Assembly: GCF_030866765.1 (NCBI RefSeq)
Contig: NZ_CP133017.1
Coordinates: forward strand, 2,338,001 to 2,402,000
Reading direction: 5' to 3'
DNA: 64,000 nt
From: Paenibacillus silvisoli
Lineage (GTDB): Bacteria; Bacillota; Bacilli; Paenibacillales; Paenibacillaceae
This document shows, piece after piece, positions 50,589 to 62,294 of the stretch. Position numbers and translations under genes: made by a program. Below the pieces are notes generated by a model. That model did no database searches. It saw only the letters and a program-made list of their open reading frames with translations, and was not told where the DNA came from. How positions within the stretch are numbered: the first letter of the stretch is position 1; each line of letters opens with the position of its first letter.

Positions 50589-51562
50589 GCTCGATTCATC
50601 TCCTTTAGGTTTTCGTCCAATCCTGACGCCTTCACCGATGTATGCTGATTGCGGAATTGCCGTGGTGTCATTTGAAATCGTTTCTTGAAGACGTAGTACA
50701 AATAATTGCTGCTTGCAAAACCATGCTCGAGCGCGATCTGCTCGATCGGGCGATTGCCTTCGATGATGGCCGAGCATACTTGGGACAGCCGGTAATTTTC
50801 CAAATAGGCGCTGAACGATTCCACGCCTTGCTCGCGGAAGATCCGCTGCAATTGCCGGGCGCTGATCGGAATCCGGTCTGCGACCTCCTGGAGCGTCAAT
50901 GGCTGCGCATAGTTGTCGTGAATAAATTGGGTGGCGATGCGGAACCGGTATTCATTCATCGTTTGGGCCGGCGGCTGGTAGCTGTCGTTCGGAACGGTTG
51001 ACATACGGGCGGCGCGGAGCAAAATTTGAATGATCGACTGCTTGATGGAAGAGAAAGCGCCGGGTTGTCCTTCGGTCCAAGCGCGATAAGCGGTCAGAAA
51101 CCACGACATCGCGTTGTACTGATCGACATGCGGCCGAAGCGGCAAATTGTTGAGCGCTTGAATGCAGCTCTCCGCCTCATGGCGTTCCCAAGGGTCGCCC
51201 CAGTTTTGCTCGTCTTCGCTTTCTTTCATCGGCACGATATCGATGTGCAAGCATAGCTCATCCATCGCTTCATGCGAATCCGCCTCCTGCTGATGGAGCA
51301 CGTTCGGTCCGGTTAGATAGAACAGCCCTTCATGCAGCGGATGGACGATGTCCTCCATAATGACAGTGCCCTTGCCGCGGGGGATAAAATGAAACTCGTA
51401 TTCCGAGTGCTTATGGAACCGGACGATTTTGCCCGGCGCGAAGGTGGCGAGATGGCAGCGCAGGACGCGAAAGCCATATCCTCCCCAGCGAAACTGGATG
51501 TCCAGCCGATCGATTTCATCGCTGCGAGTAGCCATGATCGAGTATGTGAACGGTTTTGCCAA
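50585..51562 (-). CDS. AraC family regulator with cupin sensor domain
   Basis: A product of about 325 residues. N-terminal cupin-like ligand domain (FAPGKIVRFHKHSEYEFHFIPRGKGTVIMEDIVHPLHEGLFYLTGP) and C-terminal double HTH (TLQEVADRIPISARQLQRIFREQGVESFSAYLENYRL, IEQIALEHGFASSNYLYYVFKKRFQMTPRQFR). Likely start TTG at 51562 or GTG at 51574, behind AAGAAGGAGAGG. It sits between two dehydrogenase genes of the same operon and probably controls them in response to their sugar substrate. Confidence 0.88.
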   Translation of the reverse strand: MAKPFTYSIMATRSDEIDRLDIQFRWGGYGFRVLRCHLATFAPGKIVRFHKHSEYEFHFIPRGKGTVIMEDIVHPLHEGLFYLTGPNVLHQQEADSHEAMDELCLHIDIVPMKESEDEQNWGDPWERHEAESCIQALNNLPLRPHVDQYNAMSWFLTAYRAWTEGQPGAFSSIKQSIIQILLRAARMSTVPNDSYQPPAQTMNEYRFRIATQFIHDNYAQPLTLQEVADRIPISARQLQRIFREQGVESFSAYLENYRLSQVCSAIIEGNRPIEQIALEHGFASSNYLYYVFKKRFQMTPRQFRNQHTSVKASGLDENLKEMNRA

Positions 51563-51597
51563 AGCTGCTGCCACCTCTCCTTCTTAACGGTTGCGAA

Positions 51598-52593
51598 TTA
51601 GTTTTTCAGTTCGGAAATTTTTACGGAACGCTTCTCGTTCTCGGAGATCGTGGAAGCTTCCATAATTTTCGTCAGGTCAACGGCAAGCGCGATGTTCTCT
51701 TCCGCGATCGTGTCGTTTTGGATGTGGCCAACCCATTGGTCGAATGCCGAAGTGCGGTTGGAAGGCAGCTCGATTTCCGTCCACTCGTACACGTTCTCGA
51801 ACTTCGTGCTGCGAACGCGCATCACGTTATCGGTGAAGCCGAACAGCAGGGAGCCCTCTGTACCGTGAATTTCCACGCAGAACGGGGAGCAAGGGTTAAC
51901 GAAGCCGGTTTCCGCGATACCGATCGCGCCGTTCTCGTAACGGAGAACAGTAGCCGTGTTGTCGTCGACTGCTTTGCCTGTTACGTAACCGAACGTTGCG
52001 TTTACGCTCTCAGGCAGGCCGAGGAACAAACGGTTCAAATATACAGGGTGGCAGCCCAGGTCGATCAGCGCGCCGCCGCCGCATTGCTCGAGGTTGTAGA
52101 AGTGCTCGGGAAGCCAGCCGGCCGTTGCGCCGTTATGGGAAAGACGTACGCGAGCTTGCGTCAATTGACCGAGCAGCCCTTTGCCCAATACGTCTTGAAT
52201 CGCCAGTGTGTAGGAATCGTTGAGGCGCGGCAGGGAAACCGTCAGTTTCACGCCGGCTTCGTTTACTGCGGCAAGAATTTCGTTTACTTCGCTAAGCGTC
52301 GGAGCAACAACCTTCTCCGTGAAGATGTGCTTGCCGGCGCGAGCCGCTTTAACCATTACGTCGCGGTGCATGTTTGTCGGCGTATCGACTACAACCGCAT
52401 CGATATCGGTACGAGCAAGGATCTCATCGAGGTCGGCAATGAATGCTACCCCGAGTTTGTCTGCATTTTCTTGACCGCGGCTTGGAATTTCATCCCAAAC
52501 GGCTACGATCTCGGTGTCCGGGTTCTCTTGCACCTGCTTGGTGTAGTCCCAGGCATGTACGTGCCAATAGCTGAGCATTGCTACGCGAATCAT
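51598..52593 (-). CDS. Gfo/Idh/MocA family oxidoreductase
   Basis: A product of 331 residues with an N-terminal Rossmann fold (IRVAMLSYWHVHAWDYTKQV..., with HVHA in place of the usual glycine-rich loop), EKVVAPTLSEV (the EK motif) and a C-terminal substrate domain (ALIDLGCHPVYLNRLFLGLP). The unusual SYWHVHA loop marks a subgroup with altered nucleotide binding. ATG at 52593 follows TAGGAGGAATTTATCA. First gene of the dehydrogenase-AraC-dehydrogenase operon. Confidence 0.9.
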   Translation of the reverse strand: MIRVAMLSYWHVHAWDYTKQVQENPDTEIVAVWDEIPSRGQENADKLGVAFIADLDEILARTDIDAVVVDTPTNMHRDVMVKAARAGKHIFTEKVVAPTLSEVNEILAAVNEAGVKLTVSLPRLNDSYTLAIQDVLGKGLLGQLTQARVRLSHNGATAGWLPEHFYNLEQCGGGALIDLGCHPVYLNRLFLGLPESVNATFGYVTGKAVDDNTATVLRYENGAIGIAETGFVNPCSPFCVEIHGTEGSLLFGFTDNVMRVRSTKFENVYEWTEIELPSNRTSAFDQWVGHIQNDTIAEENIALAVDLTKIMEASTISENEKRSVKISELKN

Positions 52594-52832
52594 TGATAAA
52601 TTCCTCCTAAAAATGGATTGATATTGGAACCGATGTCGTGCGATCACAGTTTTTTGCGCTCTGATTATGCGACATGGATTAACCCTAACATAAATGAAAC
52701 CGCTGTAAAATACGTTTCTATGACAGTTTACCTGCAAAATCGCGACATGACTAGTGGCGTATTCTTAAACTGTTTCATGAAATTGACGTTATGCCGGAAT
52801 TGCGTCATCATTAGAGGAAAGGAGGCTTGTGC

Positions 52833-53111
52833 ATGCGAGCCATTATTAAAGCGCCGATTCACGCCTACCGGAGGTTCATTTCGCCGCTAAAACCGCCGAC
52901 TTGCCGCTTCTATCCAAGCTGCTCCGCCTACGCGCTGGAAGCGATCGATAAGCACGGTCCGCTCCGCGGCAGCTGGCTTGCGGCCAAGCGGATTAGCCGA
53001 TGCCATCCCTTTCACCCCGGAGGCGTCGATTTCGTGCCGCCTACGCGCGAGGAGCTGCAGGCGATGCGGGCGGATGGCGGCCTTGACAGCGACGCGTCCG
53101 ATTCGGTATAG
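52833..53111 (+). CDS. yidD: Membrane protein insertion efficiency factor YidD
   Basis: A product of 92 residues. The YidD signature is complete: [59 protein letters not shown]. An amphipathic inner-membrane-associated protein that helps YidC/OxaA-dependent insertion. ATG at 52833 follows AAAGGAGGCTTGTGC. It is not next to rpmH/rnpA here, which is common in Bacilli. Confidence 0.95.
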   Translation: MRAIIKAPIHAYRRFISPLKPPTCRFYPSCSAYALEAIDKHGPLRGSWLAAKRISRCHPFHPGGVDFVPPTREELQAMRADGGLDSDASDSV

Positions 53112-53129
53112 TTGTCGCAAGAGAATCTT

Positions 53130-53452
53130 ACCATTTCGATGAACGGATAAGTACTTAAGAAATGGCCTTACCAGAGAGCCGGGGTGCTGGGAGCCGGCAA
53201 GGCGCAACTTTTGGAAAATGGTCCGGGAGAATTCGCGTTCGAGCCACCGGCGGTGTTATCGCCAGGGTAAGGGTGCGGCGGCTGACCCCGTTATCGGTTT
53301 GACGGCCTGATGCGCGCGATCGAATTGCGCTGATGGTCCTAATGAAGCTTTCTCCAGCGCCGTGACGATGCCGGTTGCGCGGAGAGAGGAAATTGGGTGG
53401 TACCGCGTAAGCTACAAGCTTTCGTCCCATAGTGGACGGGGGCTTTTTTTTG
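53130..53452 (+). promoter_or_regulatory. T-box leader (tRNA-sensing riboswitch) of metG
   Basis: The T-box core AATTGGGTGGTACCGCG is at about 53391-53407, preceded by the stem I elements AGAGAGCCGGGG...GGGAGCCGG (53172-53197), and followed by the terminator AAGCTTTCGTCCC / GGACGGGGGCTT and TTTTTTTT (to about 53452). Uncharged tRNA would pair with the specifier codon and the TGG of the core and favour antitermination. From the gene it serves the specifier should be AUG; an AUG in GGAAAATGGTCC (about 53213-53224) is a candidate, not proven. Confidence 0.92.
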
Positions 53453-53465
53453 CGTTCTAGATGTG

Positions 53466-55721
<2,256 letters not shown>

Positions 55722-55767
55722 AGATGAACGACCGACCGCCGGGGCGCCATGCTCCGGCGGTTGCTTG

Positions 55768-55818
55768 TTGACAGTGCCTATAGGCGACCTTATAATTAAA
55801 TTGTAATGTTTACGATTA
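55768..55818 (+). promoter_or_regulatory. Promoter with Zur-type box before the zinc operon
   Basis: TTGACA (55768-55773), 17-bp spacer, TATAAT (55791-55796): a perfect sigma-A promoter. Immediately downstream, 55798-55818 reads as an imperfect palindrome with halves TTGTAAT and TTTACGATT, close to the Bacillus Zur consensus (AATCGTAAT-N-ATTACGATT). A zinc-loaded Zur would cover the transcription start and repress znuACB. Confidence 0.85.
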
Positions 55819-55843
55819 TGATGAATTAGAGGTGTGCACGACC

Positions 55844-56806
55844 ATGAGATTGAAACGTTTTGGCACGATGACGCTGTCAGCGATTACGCTGGCTTTTCTT
55901 GTTTTTACGCTTAGCGCCTGCGGCTCGTCCGGGCAAGGCAAGCTGGAGGAGGGGAAGCTGAACGTCGTCACCAGCTTCTATCCGCTTTATTTCCTCGCCC
56001 AGCAGATCGGAGGAAGCGGCACGAACGCCATCAATATGATTCCGGCCGGCGTCGAACCGCATGATTGGAGTCCGAAGAGCCGCGATCTCGACACCGCCTC
56101 CCATGCGCAGCTGTTTCTGTATAACGGCGCCGGGCTGGAAGGCTGGGTGGACGATTTTCTGGAAGGCTTGCCGAAGGGCACGAAGCTCATCACGGTCGAA
56201 GCAAGCAAAGATATTCCGAAGCTTGCCGCCAATCCCGAGGAAGAGCATGAAGAGGGGCATGAGAACGAGCATGACCATGAAGGACATGTCGATCCGCATA
56301 CATGGGTGAGCCCGAAGTCGATGATGATTATGGCGAAGACGATATTGGAGAGTTTCGAGGCAGCCGATCCGGCTCATAAGAGCGACTACGAAGCGAACTA
56401 CGCCGAGCTTAACGCGAAGCTTGCCGAGCTGGACAGCTCTTACGAGAAGGCGCTCTCTGCGGCGCCGAACAAAGCGATTGTCACGTCGCACCAAGCTTTC
56501 GGCTATTTGGCCCGTGATTACGGACTGAAGCAAGTGGCTATAATGGGGTTGTCCCCTGATGCGGAACCGAAGGCGCAGGATCTGCTTCGCATCGCCAAAT
56601 TCGTGAAGGACAACGGAATCAAATATATTTTCTTCGAGGAGCTCGTTTCGGACGAACTCGCCAACACGCTAGCCAGAGAAGCGGATGTCAGCACCTTGGT
56701 GCTCAATCCGATTGAAGGGTTGACGCCGGAGCAGGAAAAGAAGGGCGAAGACTACTTCTCTTTAATGAAGGCGAATTTGCAAAATCTAGTTCAAGCTCTA
56801 CAATAG
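55844..56806 (+). CDS. znuA: Zinc ABC transporter, substrate-binding lipoprotein
   Basis: A product of 320 residues of the cluster A-I (ZnuA/AdcA) type. Signal peptide with lipobox LSAC (Cys at about 25); His ligands in GVEPHDWSP and the His/Glu/Asp-rich loop EEEHEEGHENEHDHEGHVDPHTW, which is typical of zinc rather than manganese binding; later SHQAFGYLARDYGL and LVSDELANTLA. ATG at 55844 follows GAGGTGTGCACGACC. First gene of the zinc operon, behind a Zur-type box. Confidence 0.93.
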   Translation: MRLKRFGTMTLSAITLAFLVFTLSACGSSGQGKLEEGKLNVVTSFYPLYFLAQQIGGSGTNAINMIPAGVEPHDWSPKSRDLDTASHAQLFLYNGAGLEGWVDDFLEGLPKGTKLITVEASKDIPKLAANPEEEHEEGHENEHDHEGHVDPHTWVSPKSMMIMAKTILESFEAADPAHKSDYEANYAELNAKLAELDSSYEKALSAAPNKAIVTSHQAFGYLARDYGLKQVAIMGLSPDAEPKAQDLLRIAKFVKDNGIKYIFFEELVSDELANTLAREADVSTLVLNPIEGLTPEQEKKGEDYFSLMKANLQNLVQALQ

Positions 56807-56821
56807 AAAGAAGGAATTCAA

Positions 56822-57622
56822 ATGCTGACAAAGCAGCAGCAACAAGCGATTGTTTGCCATCAGCCGATTATCGAACTGAAAGATTTGTCGTTTGCATATG
56901 AGCAAAAACCGGTTATCGAGAACGTCGACTTTTCGGTGCATGAACGCGACTTCGTCGGGCTGATCGGCTCGAACGGCGCGGGCAAGACGACGCTGCTCCG
57001 CATGATCGTCGGCCTGTTGAAACCGACAGGCGGGACGATCAAGCTGTTCGGCGAGCCTATCCAGCAGTTCAAGGACTGGAACCGGATCGGCTACGTTCCG
57101 CAAAAAAATTCGTTCAACCCGCTCTTTCCGGCCACGGTTCGCGAGGTTGTGCAATCGGGCTTGTACAACCGCAACAAGCTGTTCAAGCGCGTAACGAAAG
57201 CCGATGCCGTCAAATGCGACGAGGCGCTTCACGCGATGAAGATCGAGGATTTGGCCGGCAAGCGGATCGGCCAGCTGTCCGGCGGCCAGCAGCAGCGCGC
57301 TTTTCTGGCCCGGGCGCTCATCAATAACCCGGCGCTGCTCATTCTTGACGAGCCGACGGTCGGCATCGATTCGGAAACGCAGGAAGGATTTTTTCATTTG
57401 ATCAAGCATATGCATCAGCATCATAACATTACGTTTCTGATGGTGTCGCATGATATGGAAATGATCCGGTCATACCTGGGCCAGCAGCCGAAGCAGCAGG
57501 CGGGCAAAATCAAGTTTTACGTAAAGCATTCCCACGATCTGGAGGATTGTGTGGAAACGAATTTGACGCACAGCTTGCGGGAACTTCGTCAATCCATGGA
57601 GAGAGGAAAAGTGGGCGTTTAA
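56822..57622 (+). CDS. znuC: Zinc ABC transporter, ATP-binding protein
   Basis: A product of 266 residues: Walker A GSNGAGKTT, Q-loop YVPQKN, signature LSGGQQQRAFLARAL, Walker B LLILDEPTVGID, H-loop VSHDME. The basic C-terminal extension (QQPKQQAGKIKFYVKHSHDLEDCVETN...) is a family feature. ATG follows AAGAAGGAATTCAA. It abuts the permease gene. Confidence 0.92.
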   Translation: MLTKQQQQAIVCHQPIIELKDLSFAYEQKPVIENVDFSVHERDFVGLIGSNGAGKTTLLRMIVGLLKPTGGTIKLFGEPIQQFKDWNRIGYVPQKNSFNPLFPATVREVVQSGLYNRNKLFKRVTKADAVKCDEALHAMKIEDLAGKRIGQLSGGQQQRAFLARALINNPALLILDEPTVGIDSETQEGFFHLIKHMHQHHNITFLMVSHDMEMIRSYLGQQPKQQAGKIKFYVKHSHDLEDCVETNLTHSLRELRQSMERGKVGV

Positions 57623-58429
57623 GTGGATATCGTAACGAGTGAATTTTTTCAGAGGGCGCTGATCGGGGGCGTACTCATTGGCATTACGGCCCCGCTGATG
57701 GGCCTTTTTCTTGTCCTGCGGCGGCTGTCGATGATCGGGGACACATTGGCTCACGTTTCTATCGCGGGCGTCGCGCTCGGTTTTCTGATCGGCATTTATC
57801 CGGTTGCGGTCGGACTCGTCTTTGCCTTGGCGGCTACGTTCGCGATCGAGAAGCTGCGTAAAGCGTACAAAACGTACGCGGAGCTGTCCATCGCCATTAT
57901 AATGTCAGGCGGCGTGGCGCTGGCTTCGCTGCTGTTCACGATGGGGAAGGGCTTCAACGTGAGCGTAAGCGGCTATCTGTTCGGCAGTATATACACGCTG
58001 GATACGGTGGACCTGCTGCTTATCGGCATTGTAACGGTTGTTGTGCTGCTTGCCGTAGCGCTTCATGCCAAGGAACTGTTTTTGCTCACATTCGATGAGG
58101 ACGCGGCTGCCGTAAGCGGCTTGCCGACGCGCTATTTCAATTTCATGATCAGCGTTCTGACGGCGCTGGTTATCAGCGTTTCGATCAAAATCGTCGGCGC
58201 GCTTCTCGTATCCGCGCTGCTCACCATTCCGGCGGCTTGCAGCCTCATCATCGCGCGAAGCTTTCGGCAGTCGGTCGTTACGGTCGTCGTCATTGCCGAG
58301 CTTGCGGTCACGATCGGCTTACTGGTTGCGGGCGTATGGAACTTGGCGCCGGGCGGAACGATTGTCATGCTGCTAATCGTAATACTATTGCTGCTGCTTT
58401 CCGTTAGACGGAGATTCAGCGCAGGATGA
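57623..58429 (+). CDS. znuB: Zinc ABC transporter, permease
   Basis: A product of 268 residues with about eight helices, ABC-3 family: LRRLSMIGDTLAHVSIAGVALG and the conserved DEDAAAVSGLPTRYFNFMISVLTALVI. The start is GTG, directly after the znuC stop, so translation is coupled. Confidence 0.92.
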   Translation: MDIVTSEFFQRALIGGVLIGITAPLMGLFLVLRRLSMIGDTLAHVSIAGVALGFLIGIYPVAVGLVFALAATFAIEKLRKAYKTYAELSIAIIMSGGVALASLLFTMGKGFNVSVSGYLFGSIYTLDTVDLLLIGIVTVVVLLAVALHAKELFLLTFDEDAAAVSGLPTRYFNFMISVLTALVISVSIKIVGALLVSALLTIPAACSLIIARSFRQSVVTVVVIAELAVTIGLLVAGVWNLAPGGTIVMLLIVILLLLLSVRRRFSAG

Positions 58430-58442
58430 TGGAGGTGTACAT

Positions 58443-59156
58443 ATGTCTGACGTAACGGTATTGGCCGCATTCGGAGCGGGGATCGCTTCCTTTATCTCGC
58501 CATGCTGCCTGCCGCTTTACCCGTCTTATTTGTCCTATATTACCGGCGTATCCGTGTCCGATCTGAAGAGCGATCATCCCGGCAGGGAAGTTCGGCTTCG
58601 CACGATGAGCCATACGCTGTTTTTCATTCTCGGGTTTTCGGTCGTGTATTACACGCTCGGCTACGGCACGAACGCGTTCGCCGATCTGTTCTCGGAATAT
58701 CAAACGCTGATTCGCCAGCTTTCCGCGGTGCTTATTATATTAATGGGCCTTATATTGATGGGACTTATTCAACCGAAGCTGCTTCTCCGCGATATGAAAA
58801 TTCCGATGAAAACGAACCGGACAGGCTACCTGGCTTCGTTCATCTTCGGCATCGGCTTCTCGGCAGGCTGGTCGCCTTGTACAGGCCCGATCCTGGCGAG
58901 CATATTGCTCATGGCGGCTTCCGAGCCGGGAACGTGGTTCCAGCTGACGACGGCCTATGCGCTCGGCTTCGCGATCCCGTTCTTCGTGCTTGCCTTCTTT
59001 ATCGGCTCCACGCGCTGGATCTTGCGGTACTCCAGCCTGATGATGAAAATCGGCGGCGCGGTCATGCTGCTCATGGGCATCCTGCTGTTCACGGACAAAA
59101 TGACGCAAATTACGATCTGGCTGAACTCGATCACGCCGGACTGGTTGAAATTCTAA
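58443..59156 (+). CDS. ccdA: Cytochrome c biogenesis protein CcdA
   Basis: A product of 237 residues with six helices. Moves reducing power from cytoplasmic thioredoxin to extracytoplasmic thiol proteins. Seen: SFISPCCLPLYPSYLSYITG (Cys in helix 1) and GFSAGWSPCTGPILASIL (Cys in helix 4), the redox pair. ATG follows GGAGGTGTACAT. It follows znuB by 13 bp and may be read with the zinc operon, an unusual neighbourhood. Confidence 0.92.
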   Translation: MSDVTVLAAFGAGIASFISPCCLPLYPSYLSYITGVSVSDLKSDHPGREVRLRTMSHTLFFILGFSVVYYTLGYGTNAFADLFSEYQTLIRQLSAVLIILMGLILMGLIQPKLLLRDMKIPMKTNRTGYLASFIFGIGFSAGWSPCTGPILASILLMAASEPGTWFQLTTAYALGFAIPFFVLAFFIGSTRWILRYSSLMMKIGGAVMLLMGILLFTDKMTQITIWLNSITPDWLKF

Positions 59157-59239
59157 CGAACTGCATAACGCGGATGCCACCCGGCCGCAGGCGCACCTCG
59201 AACGGAGCGACTGCGCCGCCAGTGAGCGAGTAGCACTGA

Positions 59240-60313
59240 TCAAGTGAAGTACTCAATCTTGGCATCCTCAAAATGTTCAAAGATGCGCTCCGATATAAAC
59301 AGGCGGAGCGCATCTGCTTGTTCATCGGGATATACGTATTTGCCCTGGCCCCAGCGGCCCCATTTGTATTTGCGCTTCTCGATCTCCATCTCCAGCTTCG
59401 TCTTCGGATAGCGTTTCTCGATGACGTTCTTGGCCGTCTTCGTGAAGCGATGCTGAATGAGCTCGAAGGTCAAGTTGGCCGAAGCCTCCTTGGGCAGCGC
59501 CGCCGCGAGAGAGGAGAGCAGCTCGGCGTAGCCGTCCTGCCAGCCGTCGTGCCAGATGATCGGCGCGATTATAAAGCCAAGCGGGTAGCCGGCTTTCGCG
59601 ATTTTGGCAGCGGCTTCGATCCGGTCCTCGAACCGGGAGGTATTCGGCTCGAAGTTTTTGATGACATATTTGGAATTGACGCTGAACCGGATGCGGGTGT
59701 GCCCGTTATGCTTAATATCCAGCAGCGAGTCGACATAATGAAATTTCGTGACGAACCGCAGCCTGCCGAATTCTTGGTCCGCCATGAACGTAATGAGCTC
59801 GCGCAAGCTGCCGGTGATCGGCTCCAGCCCGACCGGATCGGACGTGCAGGCGGCTTCGAACCGCGTGATCTCCGGAACGCGTTCATCGATATAGCCTTTC
59901 GCGGCTTGCAAAATATCGTCCATATTTACGTAAACCCGGATATACGGCTTGGCCCCGAGCGTCGTTTGCAAATAGCAATAATGGCAATGGCCCATGCAGC
60001 CGGTTGCGATCGGAATCGCGTATTCGGCCGAAGGCTTGGACGTATCGAATTTCAACGTTTTGCGGATGCCGACCACAAGCGTCCGTTTCGCGATTTTGTA
60101 CTGCTCCAGATCGGTTTCGCCGGGAAAATTGGTGATGCGGTTATGTGACGTCGTCATATGGTAAGGAATGCCCAGCGACTTGACCCACTCCATGATCCGA
60201 CGGCCTTTCGGATAATCGAGCGAAGCCGGCTCGAAATAAACAAGCTCTGGGATAAAAGAATCATGCGGCTTCTTCATCGCGGCTGAAGGACGATCAAGCA
60301 CGGTTGTACGCAA
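59240..60313 (-). CDS. splB: Spore photoproduct lyase
   Basis: A product of 357 residues. A radical SAM enzyme that repairs the spore photoproduct (thymine dimer) during germination. ATGCMGHCHYCYLQ holds the CxxxCxxC iron-sulfur cluster; FEAACTSDPVGLEP and the C-terminal FELIQHRFTKTAKNVIEKRYPKTKLEME are family blocks. I chose TTG at 60313 with AAGGAGG 11 nt before it; ATG at 60277 is the alternative but has no ribosome-binding site. Supports a spore-forming host. Confidence 0.95.
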   Translation of the reverse strand: MRTTVLDRPSAAMKKPHDSFIPELVYFEPASLDYPKGRRIMEWVKSLGIPYHMTTSHNRITNFPGETDLEQYKIAKRTLVVGIRKTLKFDTSKPSAEYAIPIATGCMGHCHYCYLQTTLGAKPYIRVYVNMDDILQAAKGYIDERVPEITRFEAACTSDPVGLEPITGSLRELITFMADQEFGRLRFVTKFHYVDSLLDIKHNGHTRIRFSVNSKYVIKNFEPNTSRFEDRIEAAAKIAKAGYPLGFIIAPIIWHDGWQDGYAELLSSLAAALPKEASANLTFELIQHRFTKTAKNVIEKRYPKTKLEMEIEKRKYKWGRWGQGKYVYPDEQADALRLFISERIFEHFEDAKIEYFT

Positions 60314-60498
60314 GAGAGGTAGCGCCTCCTTAATGATCGAGCGAAAGATAAGGCTAGTTTGCGAAATCGCCCGCGTTGCAAACATGGAAAGATTAAGGGC
60401 GCAGGTTGCGGCGTCGATAGCGGGCGGTGTATGATACTAAGAGTAATGCGAAGGAATGGTCCGGACGTACGGGATGACGGTGAATGGAGGAACGTGAA

Positions 60499-60921
60499 AT
60501 GCCTACTCCGAGTATGGAGGATTATTTAGAACGAATTTATAAACTCATTGATGAAAAAGGGTACGCCCGGGTATCCGACATCGCGGAGGGACTTGAGGTT
60601 CATCCTTCATCCGTGACGAAAATGATTCAGAAGCTGGATAAGGACAGCTATCTGATTTATGAGAAGTACCGGGGCCTTGTGCTCACCAATAAAGGGAAAA
60701 AAATGGGCAAGCGTCTAGTGGAGCGGCATCATTTGCTCGAGACGTTCCTTACGATCATCGGCGTGCAGGACGAGAACATCTACAAAGATGTCGAAGGCAT
60801 CGAGCATCATTTGAGCTGGGACTCGATTACCTGCATCGAAACGCTGGTCGAATATTTCCGCCGGGAGCCTTCGCGCCTGGAAGAGCTTCGAGCGGTTCAA
60901 TCCGAGCTGAATAACGAATAG
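60499..60921 (+). CDS. mntR: Manganese-responsive regulator MntR
   Basis: A DtxR-family repressor of 140 residues. N-terminal winged helix ([48 protein letters not shown]) and a dimerisation domain with the metal ligands: Asp near the N-terminus, Glu/His in [11 protein letters not shown], and EGIEHHLSW. It represses Mn2+ uptake genes. ATG at 60499 follows GGAGGAACGTGAA. Same neighbourhood as in Bacillus subtilis. Confidence 0.95.
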   Translation: MPTPSMEDYLERIYKLIDEKGYARVSDIAEGLEVHPSSVTKMIQKLDKDSYLIYEKYRGLVLTNKGKKMGKRLVERHHLLETFLTIIGVQDENIYKDVEGIEHHLSWDSITCIETLVEYFRREPSRLEELRAVQSELNNE

Positions 60922-60929
60922 TTCATATG

Positions 60930-60989
60930 ATAAAAGGGGCATCCCCAAAGCCGTCATGTTCATGCATGCGGCGGGGGATGCCCCTTTAT
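60930..60989. terminator. Bidirectional terminator
   Basis: AAAGGGGCATCCCC / GGGGATGCCCCTTT between mntR and the convergent gene. Confidence 0.85.
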
Positions 60990-60999
60990 CGTGCGCGTG

Positions 61000-61296
61000 T
61001 TAATGATATTTCGGTAAGTTGTCATCATCTTTGCCGCCTTCGATTACGCGAAACGGCATGTGTTTGCGGGTTTTTCCTTTGTTCGCCGACGGCTGGTCTT
61101 TTCGAGCGCCGGCCTTGTAGCGCGGCTTCGCTTTCGGTCTGGCGGCGCCGGGAGGAAATTTGTACAGCAGGTAAATGACGCCGAAGACGGCGACCGGAAT
61201 GAGAAGCTGGTAGGGATTGCTAATCGTTTGCGTAATGATACCGATGACGACGAGCGCAAGGATGATGACTGACAGAAGGTTCATTTTACGGAACAT
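61000..61296 (-). CDS. Small membrane protein (YqhP-position)
   Basis: A product of 98 residues. Two transmembrane helices (about 7-26 and 32-50), then a basic cytoplasmic tail (GAARPKAKPRYKAGARKDQPSANKGK...). It occupies the position of yqhP in the Bacillus mntR-yqhO-yqhP-yqhQ cluster; similarity beyond that is not certain. ATG at 61296 follows GAAAGGGTGAAGGTC. Confidence 0.7.
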   Translation of the reverse strand: MFRKMNLLSVIILALVVIGIITQTISNPYQLLIPVAVFGVIYLLYKFPPGAARPKAKPRYKAGARKDQPSANKGKTRKHMPFRVIEGGKDDDNLPKYH

Positions 61297-61340
61297 GACC
61301 TTCACCCTTTCTTCCCAGGATCTTGGATTTTGGCTTGCGG

Positions 61341-62294
61341 TTAAGCTTGCGATTTCGCGACTTGGCCGTCTAGTTCCAACATACGGTTGAACGAAGCGAT
61401 CGATACGGCAACCTGCTCATCAGTTGGTTCTTTCGTCGTAAGCTTCTGCAGCCACAATCCCGGGTAACCGAGGAACCGCAGCACCGGCAGGTCGCGAAGC
61501 GCGTTCGTAAAGCGGAGCGCCTCATACGAGAAGCCAAGCACGACCGGGAGCAGAAGAATACGCAAATAAATGCGTTCCCAGAGGGAATCCCAATGGAAGA
61601 AGGAATACACGATAACGCCGACGAGTACGGAGAATACGATAAAGCTGCTTCCGCAGCGATAATGAAGCCGAGTAAACCGCTGAACGTTGGAGACCGTCAG
61701 CTCCGCTCCGGCTTCGTAAGCGCTTATTACTTTATGCTCGGCGCCGTGGTACTGGAACAACCTTTTAATAAGCGGCGTCAGCGAGATGAAATACAGATAG
61801 GCAAGCAGGAAAACGATTTTGATAAATCCTTCGATAAGGTTGTGTACTATTATATTCTTGAAGGCTTGTTCGAATAGCAACTGTTCGATGAGCGCCGGCA
61901 CGAGCGTGAAGATCAGCTTGCCGACTACGAAGGACAAGATCCCCGCCACGGCGACGCCTACGATCATGCTTAGGCTCCAGCCGCTTTTCTCCTCGGATTT
62001 GGCAGGCTTGCCTTCTTCCTTCGCTTCGTCAAGCTCGTCCTCCGCGTACGATTCCATCGAAAAGTTCAAATGCTGCGAGCCTTTGGCGCTTGATTCGAGA
62101 ATAGCGACGACGCCCCGAACGAGCGGTATTTTTTTAAGCTTCTGGATCCATGGCTTCGTCGTTCGCGGTACTTCGTAGAAGACGATTTCGTTGTTTTTCC
62201 GGCGAACCGCGGTCACATTGGCATGTCTGCCTGCAAACATGACCCCTTCAATGACGGCTTGTCCGCCGTAAATATTTTGCGTGCTTTGAGACAA
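61341..62294 (-). CDS. yqhQ: DUF1385 membrane protein YqhQ
   Basis: A product of 317 residues, the length of Bacillus YqhQ. IYGGQAVIEGVMFAGRHANVTAVRRKNNEIV at the start, VPLVRGVVAILES, and QYHGAEHKVISAYEAGAELTV / HYRCGSSFIVFSVLVGV are DUF1385 hallmarks; about four to five transmembrane helices. Function unknown. I chose TTG at 62294, behind AAAGGATGGTGATTCGCCC; the frame continues up to 62513 but the upstream codons do not belong to the family. Confidence 0.88.
   Translation of the reverse strand: MSQSTQNIYGGQAVIEGVMFAGRHANVTAVRRKNNEIVFYEVPRTTKPWIQKLKKIPLVRGVVAILESSAKGSQHLNFSMESYAEDELDEAKEEGKPAKSEEKSGWSLSMIVGVAVAGILSFVVGKLIFTLVPALIEQLLFEQAFKNIIVHNLIEGFIKIVFLLAYLYFISLTPLIKRLFQYHGAEHKVISAYEAGAELTVSNVQRFTRLHYRCGSSFIVFSVLVGVIVYSFFHWDSLWERIYLRILLLPVVLGFSYEALRFTNALRDLPVLRFLGYPGLWLQKLTTKEPTDEQVAVSIASFNRMLELDGQVAKSQA

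Noticed and set aside
53155..53430. Minus-strand 91-codon frame opposite the T-box
   Set aside because: The conserved T-box core and terminator on the plus strand explain the sequence constraint; the frame has no family features.
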